From assembly GCA_938045655.1 (NCBI GenBank), contig CALIMO010000081.1:1-5699 (forward strand): a stretch of DNA of 5,699 nucleotides, read 5' to 3'. Position 1 is the first letter of the stretch; each line of letters begins with the position of its first letter. This stretch comes from an uncultured bacterium (GTDB lineage: Bacteria; Patescibacteriota; Saccharimonadia; Saccharimonadales; Saccharimonadaceae). The position numbers and the translations under genes are program-made. Below are positions 4,704-5,699 of this stretch, one piece after another. Under the pieces are notes generated by a model. That model had not been told where the DNA came from and searched no databases. It saw only the letters and a list, made by a program, of their open reading frames with translations.

Positions 4704-4745
4704 ACAAAAGAGCCGACACCACTGCTGATGTGTCGGCTCTTTTGT
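4704..4745. terminator. Strong bidirectional intrinsic terminator
   Basis: A perfect 16-bp stem (arms 4704-4719 and 4730-4745) with core AAAAGAGCCGACAC and a 10-base loop. It is flanked by A-rich sequence on the left and a T-rich TTTTGTGTTTT on the right, so it can end transcripts in either direction. It insulates the tRNA-gatD side from the operon to the left. Confidence 0.85.
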
Positions 4746-4765
4746 GTTTTCCAAGAAAGGAAATT

Positions 4766-4804
4766 ATGAAAAACACGAGTCAGTCTATACACCTAACTCG
4801 TGTT
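4766..4804 (-). terminator. Terminator of tRNA-Gln
   Basis: Minus-strand hairpin with 9-bp perfect arms AACACGAGT (4796-4804 in reverse) and ACTCGTGTT (4772-4780 in reverse) and a 15-base loop, followed by TTTCATAATTT. With the two T of the stem there is a run of five T. It begins eight bases after the tRNA CCA end. Confidence 0.7.
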
Positions 4805-4811
4805 CTTAATT

Positions 4812-4886
4812 TGGCTGGGATGGAGGGATTCGAACCCCCGAATGCCAGGACCAAAACCTGGTGCCTTACCACTTGGCGACATCCCA
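4812..4886 (-). tRNA. trnQ: tRNA-Gln (anticodon UUG), CCA encoded
   Basis: The minus strand folds as a full tRNA: acceptor TGGGATG (4880-4886) pairs with CATCCCA (4816-4822), the discriminator is G, and CCA is encoded at 4812-4814. The D arm contains AAGTGGTAAGGC, the anticodon stem is CCAGG/CCTGG with loop TTTTGGT, giving anticodon TTG for glutamine. The T arm has the usual GGTTCGAATCC. The first pair U1-A72 is typical of bacterial tRNA-Gln. It is read from its own promoter, downstream of gatD. Its 3' end faces the phage-type region, so it could be an integration site. Confidence 0.97.
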
Positions 4887-4896
4887 ATACCCAACC

Positions 4897-4925
4897 ATTT
4901 TACCAAATTATAATCTAAAAATCAA
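4897..4925 (-). promoter_or_regulatory. Promoter of tRNA-Gln
   Basis: On the minus strand, TTGATT (4920-4925) and TAAAAT (4897-4902) are 17 bases apart, and TGG precedes the -10 (extended -10). The predicted start lies only a few bases before the tRNA 5' end at 4886, which is usual for tRNA promoters. It sits just after the gatD stop. Confidence 0.65.
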
Positions 4926-4928
4926 GTA

Positions 4929-5669
4929 CTATCGTGGACATTTTTTAGCAATTTCGCGTGCATTTCTAGTAATTTGATCAAGCAAATTTGCTTTTCGAAT
5001 ATTTTTATAAAGAACTTTAGGCATTTCATAATCTTTATTTTTTAAAGCTTGTTCAATTAAAAATAACGAAATTTTTGGATTTTTTGGTAAAATTGAGCCA
5101 TGTAAATATGTTCCAATCACATTTTTATAAATCGCACCCTCAAAATTTCCGTCAGGCGTGTTTCCTGCGCCACTTTTAACCCGCGCCAATGGCTCATTCT
5201 CTTTCGAAAGATAAGTTTTTCCACTATGGTTTTCATAACCAATAATTTCACCAAACTGATCAGATTCTTCAATAATATTGCCAATCATTCTCTGTTCACC
5301 ACCAACCGTTTTAACGCCCTTAAATAAGCAAATCCCTTTGATTTTATTACCATTTACAGTTTCAAAAGAATCACCAAAAAGCTGGTACAATCCACAAACC
5401 ATTAGCATTGGCACACCTTTTTTAGCAAGCTTTCGTAAATTTGGTGCAATTTTCAGCAAATCATCTTGAATTTGGCTCTGGCCCGAATCCTGGCCACCCC
5501 CGCCAATGATAATATCAACATCCTCAGGAAAATTATCTCCAGGATTATATTCAACAATTTCGTATTTTATTCCACGAAGCTCCATCTGTTTTTTTAATGC
5601 TAAAATATTGCCATAATCACCGTAAATATTCATACTTTTAGCATAAAGCCACAAAATTTTTAAATTCAT
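4929..5669 (-). CDS. gatD: GatD, glutamine amidotransferase subunit of lipid II isoglutaminyl synthase
   Basis: A 246-residue class I glutamine amidotransferase-like protein (CobB/CobQ type). With MurT it amidates the alpha-carboxyl of D-Glu in the lipid II stem peptide, releasing ammonia from glutamine in the cytosol and passing it to MurT. The start is typical of GatD: LYAKSMNIYGDYGNILALKK (residues 9-28). The nucleophile is Cys92 in MLMVCGLYQLFG and the catalytic His is His190 in IGTYLHGSILPKNP; Arg127 in GGEQRMIGN matches the substrate-binding Arg near 128 of the S. aureus enzyme. IIGGGGQDSGQ (54-64) is the family's Gly-rich loop. The length is normal. It starts in an ATGA overlap with the upstream gene, with GGAG eight bases before, so the two are coupled. 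The next gene leftwards is tRNA-Gln. Confidence 0.95.
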   Translation of the reverse strand: MNLKILWLYAKSMNIYGDYGNILALKKQMELRGIKYEIVEYNPGDNFPEDVDIIIGGGGQDSGQSQIQDDLLKIAPNLRKLAKKGVPMLMVCGLYQLFGDSFETVNGNKIKGICLFKGVKTVGGEQRMIGNIIEESDQFGEIIGYENHSGKTYLSKENEPLARVKSGAGNTPDGNFEGAIYKNVIGTYLHGSILPKNPKISLFLIEQALKNKDYEMPKVLYKNIRKANLLDQITRNAREIAKKCPR

Positions 5670-5699
5670 AAAATCTTCTCCACTTCTGAAATTTTCGAA
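5666..5699 (-). CDS. murT: C-terminal end of the gene before gatD, probably murT
   Basis: Only the last ten codons are inside the window, reading SKISEVEKIL and then UGA, which overlaps the gatD ATG as ATGA. The sequence itself is too short to identify. The name rests on the widely conserved murT-gatD operon, in which the Mur ligase-like subunit precedes gatD and the two subunits form one enzyme. Confidence 0.55.
   Translation of the reverse strand, partial: SKISEVEKIL

Larger units (their letters stand above)
4619..4750 (+). ncRNA. Candidate small RNA between an extended -10 promoter and a strong terminator
   Basis: This 130-base stretch has no credible ORF; the only short frame, starting at ATG 4667, has ten codons and no ribosome site. 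It contains an 11-base inverted repeat with one mismatch (4662-4672 and 4685-4695) and ends in a 16-bp terminator hairpin followed by TTTTGTGTTTT. Promoter, internal hairpin and terminator are what a small RNA needs, but no known RNA family is recognised, and the terminator could simply separate operons. Confidence 0.3.

Noticed and set aside
4730..4918. Plus-strand ORF containing GMEGFEPPNARTKTW
   Set aside because: This is the well-known false translation of the antisense strand of a tRNA gene; it also crosses two terminator hairpins.
5278..5469. Plus-strand ORF of 63 codons
   Set aside because: Antisense shadow of gatD, including the part that codes the catalytic Cys region.
1..5699. CRISPR array, rRNA or complete mobile element
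   Set aside because: No regularly spaced repeats, no rRNA sequence, and no transposase or integrase gene was seen in the window.

Overview
The window looks like one end of an integrated phage-like element, followed by a short stretch of chromosome. The DNA is AT-rich (about one third GC by eye), nearly all genes run on the minus strand, and spacing is very tight. The organism is most likely a member of Candidatus Saccharibacteria (TM7) or another low-GC bacterium that amidates lipid II with MurT/GatD. This is an inference from a murT-gatD pair, the Lys/Glu/Asn-rich proteins and the phage gene types. UGA acts as a stop here (it ends the genes at 485, 664 and the gene overlapping gatD), which argues against the recoded SR1/Gracilibacteria groups.

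Right part (about 4705-5699), chromosomal: the last codons of a gene that is probably murT overlap gatD by an ATGA junction. gatD is followed by its own-promoter tRNA-Gln(UUG), a terminator hairpin for the tRNA, and a strong bidirectional terminator at 4704-4745.

Control region (4421-4704): no protein gene. It holds two opposed promoters that overlap each other near 4590-4618, two copies of TTCGAAATCT, an imperfect 11-bp inverted repeat, and a long structured leader (19-bp arms, 4431-4520) just before the first start codon of the leftward operon.

Leftward operon (1-4420), in transcription order: a signal-anchor membrane protein whose reading frame runs into two canonical -1 slippery heptamers next to its UAG stop; a lysozyme/transglycosylase domain in the -1 frame with no start of its own; an acidic 71-aa protein; a 29-aa protein; an ERF-type single-strand annealing protein; a coiled-coil phage protein; SSB; a VRR-NUC-like nuclease; a 61-aa one-span membrane protein; 47-, 22- and 60-aa proteins; and a partial unknown protein leaving the window on the left. 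ERF, SSB and the nuclease form a phage early recombination module.

The most interesting feature is the predicted frameshift. It would turn a small membrane protein into a membrane-tethered lysozyme with a Pro/Val-rich linker. Together with a possible dual start, this locus could make up to four products from one frame-shifted gene. The main rival explanation is one missed A in a six-A run of the assembly.
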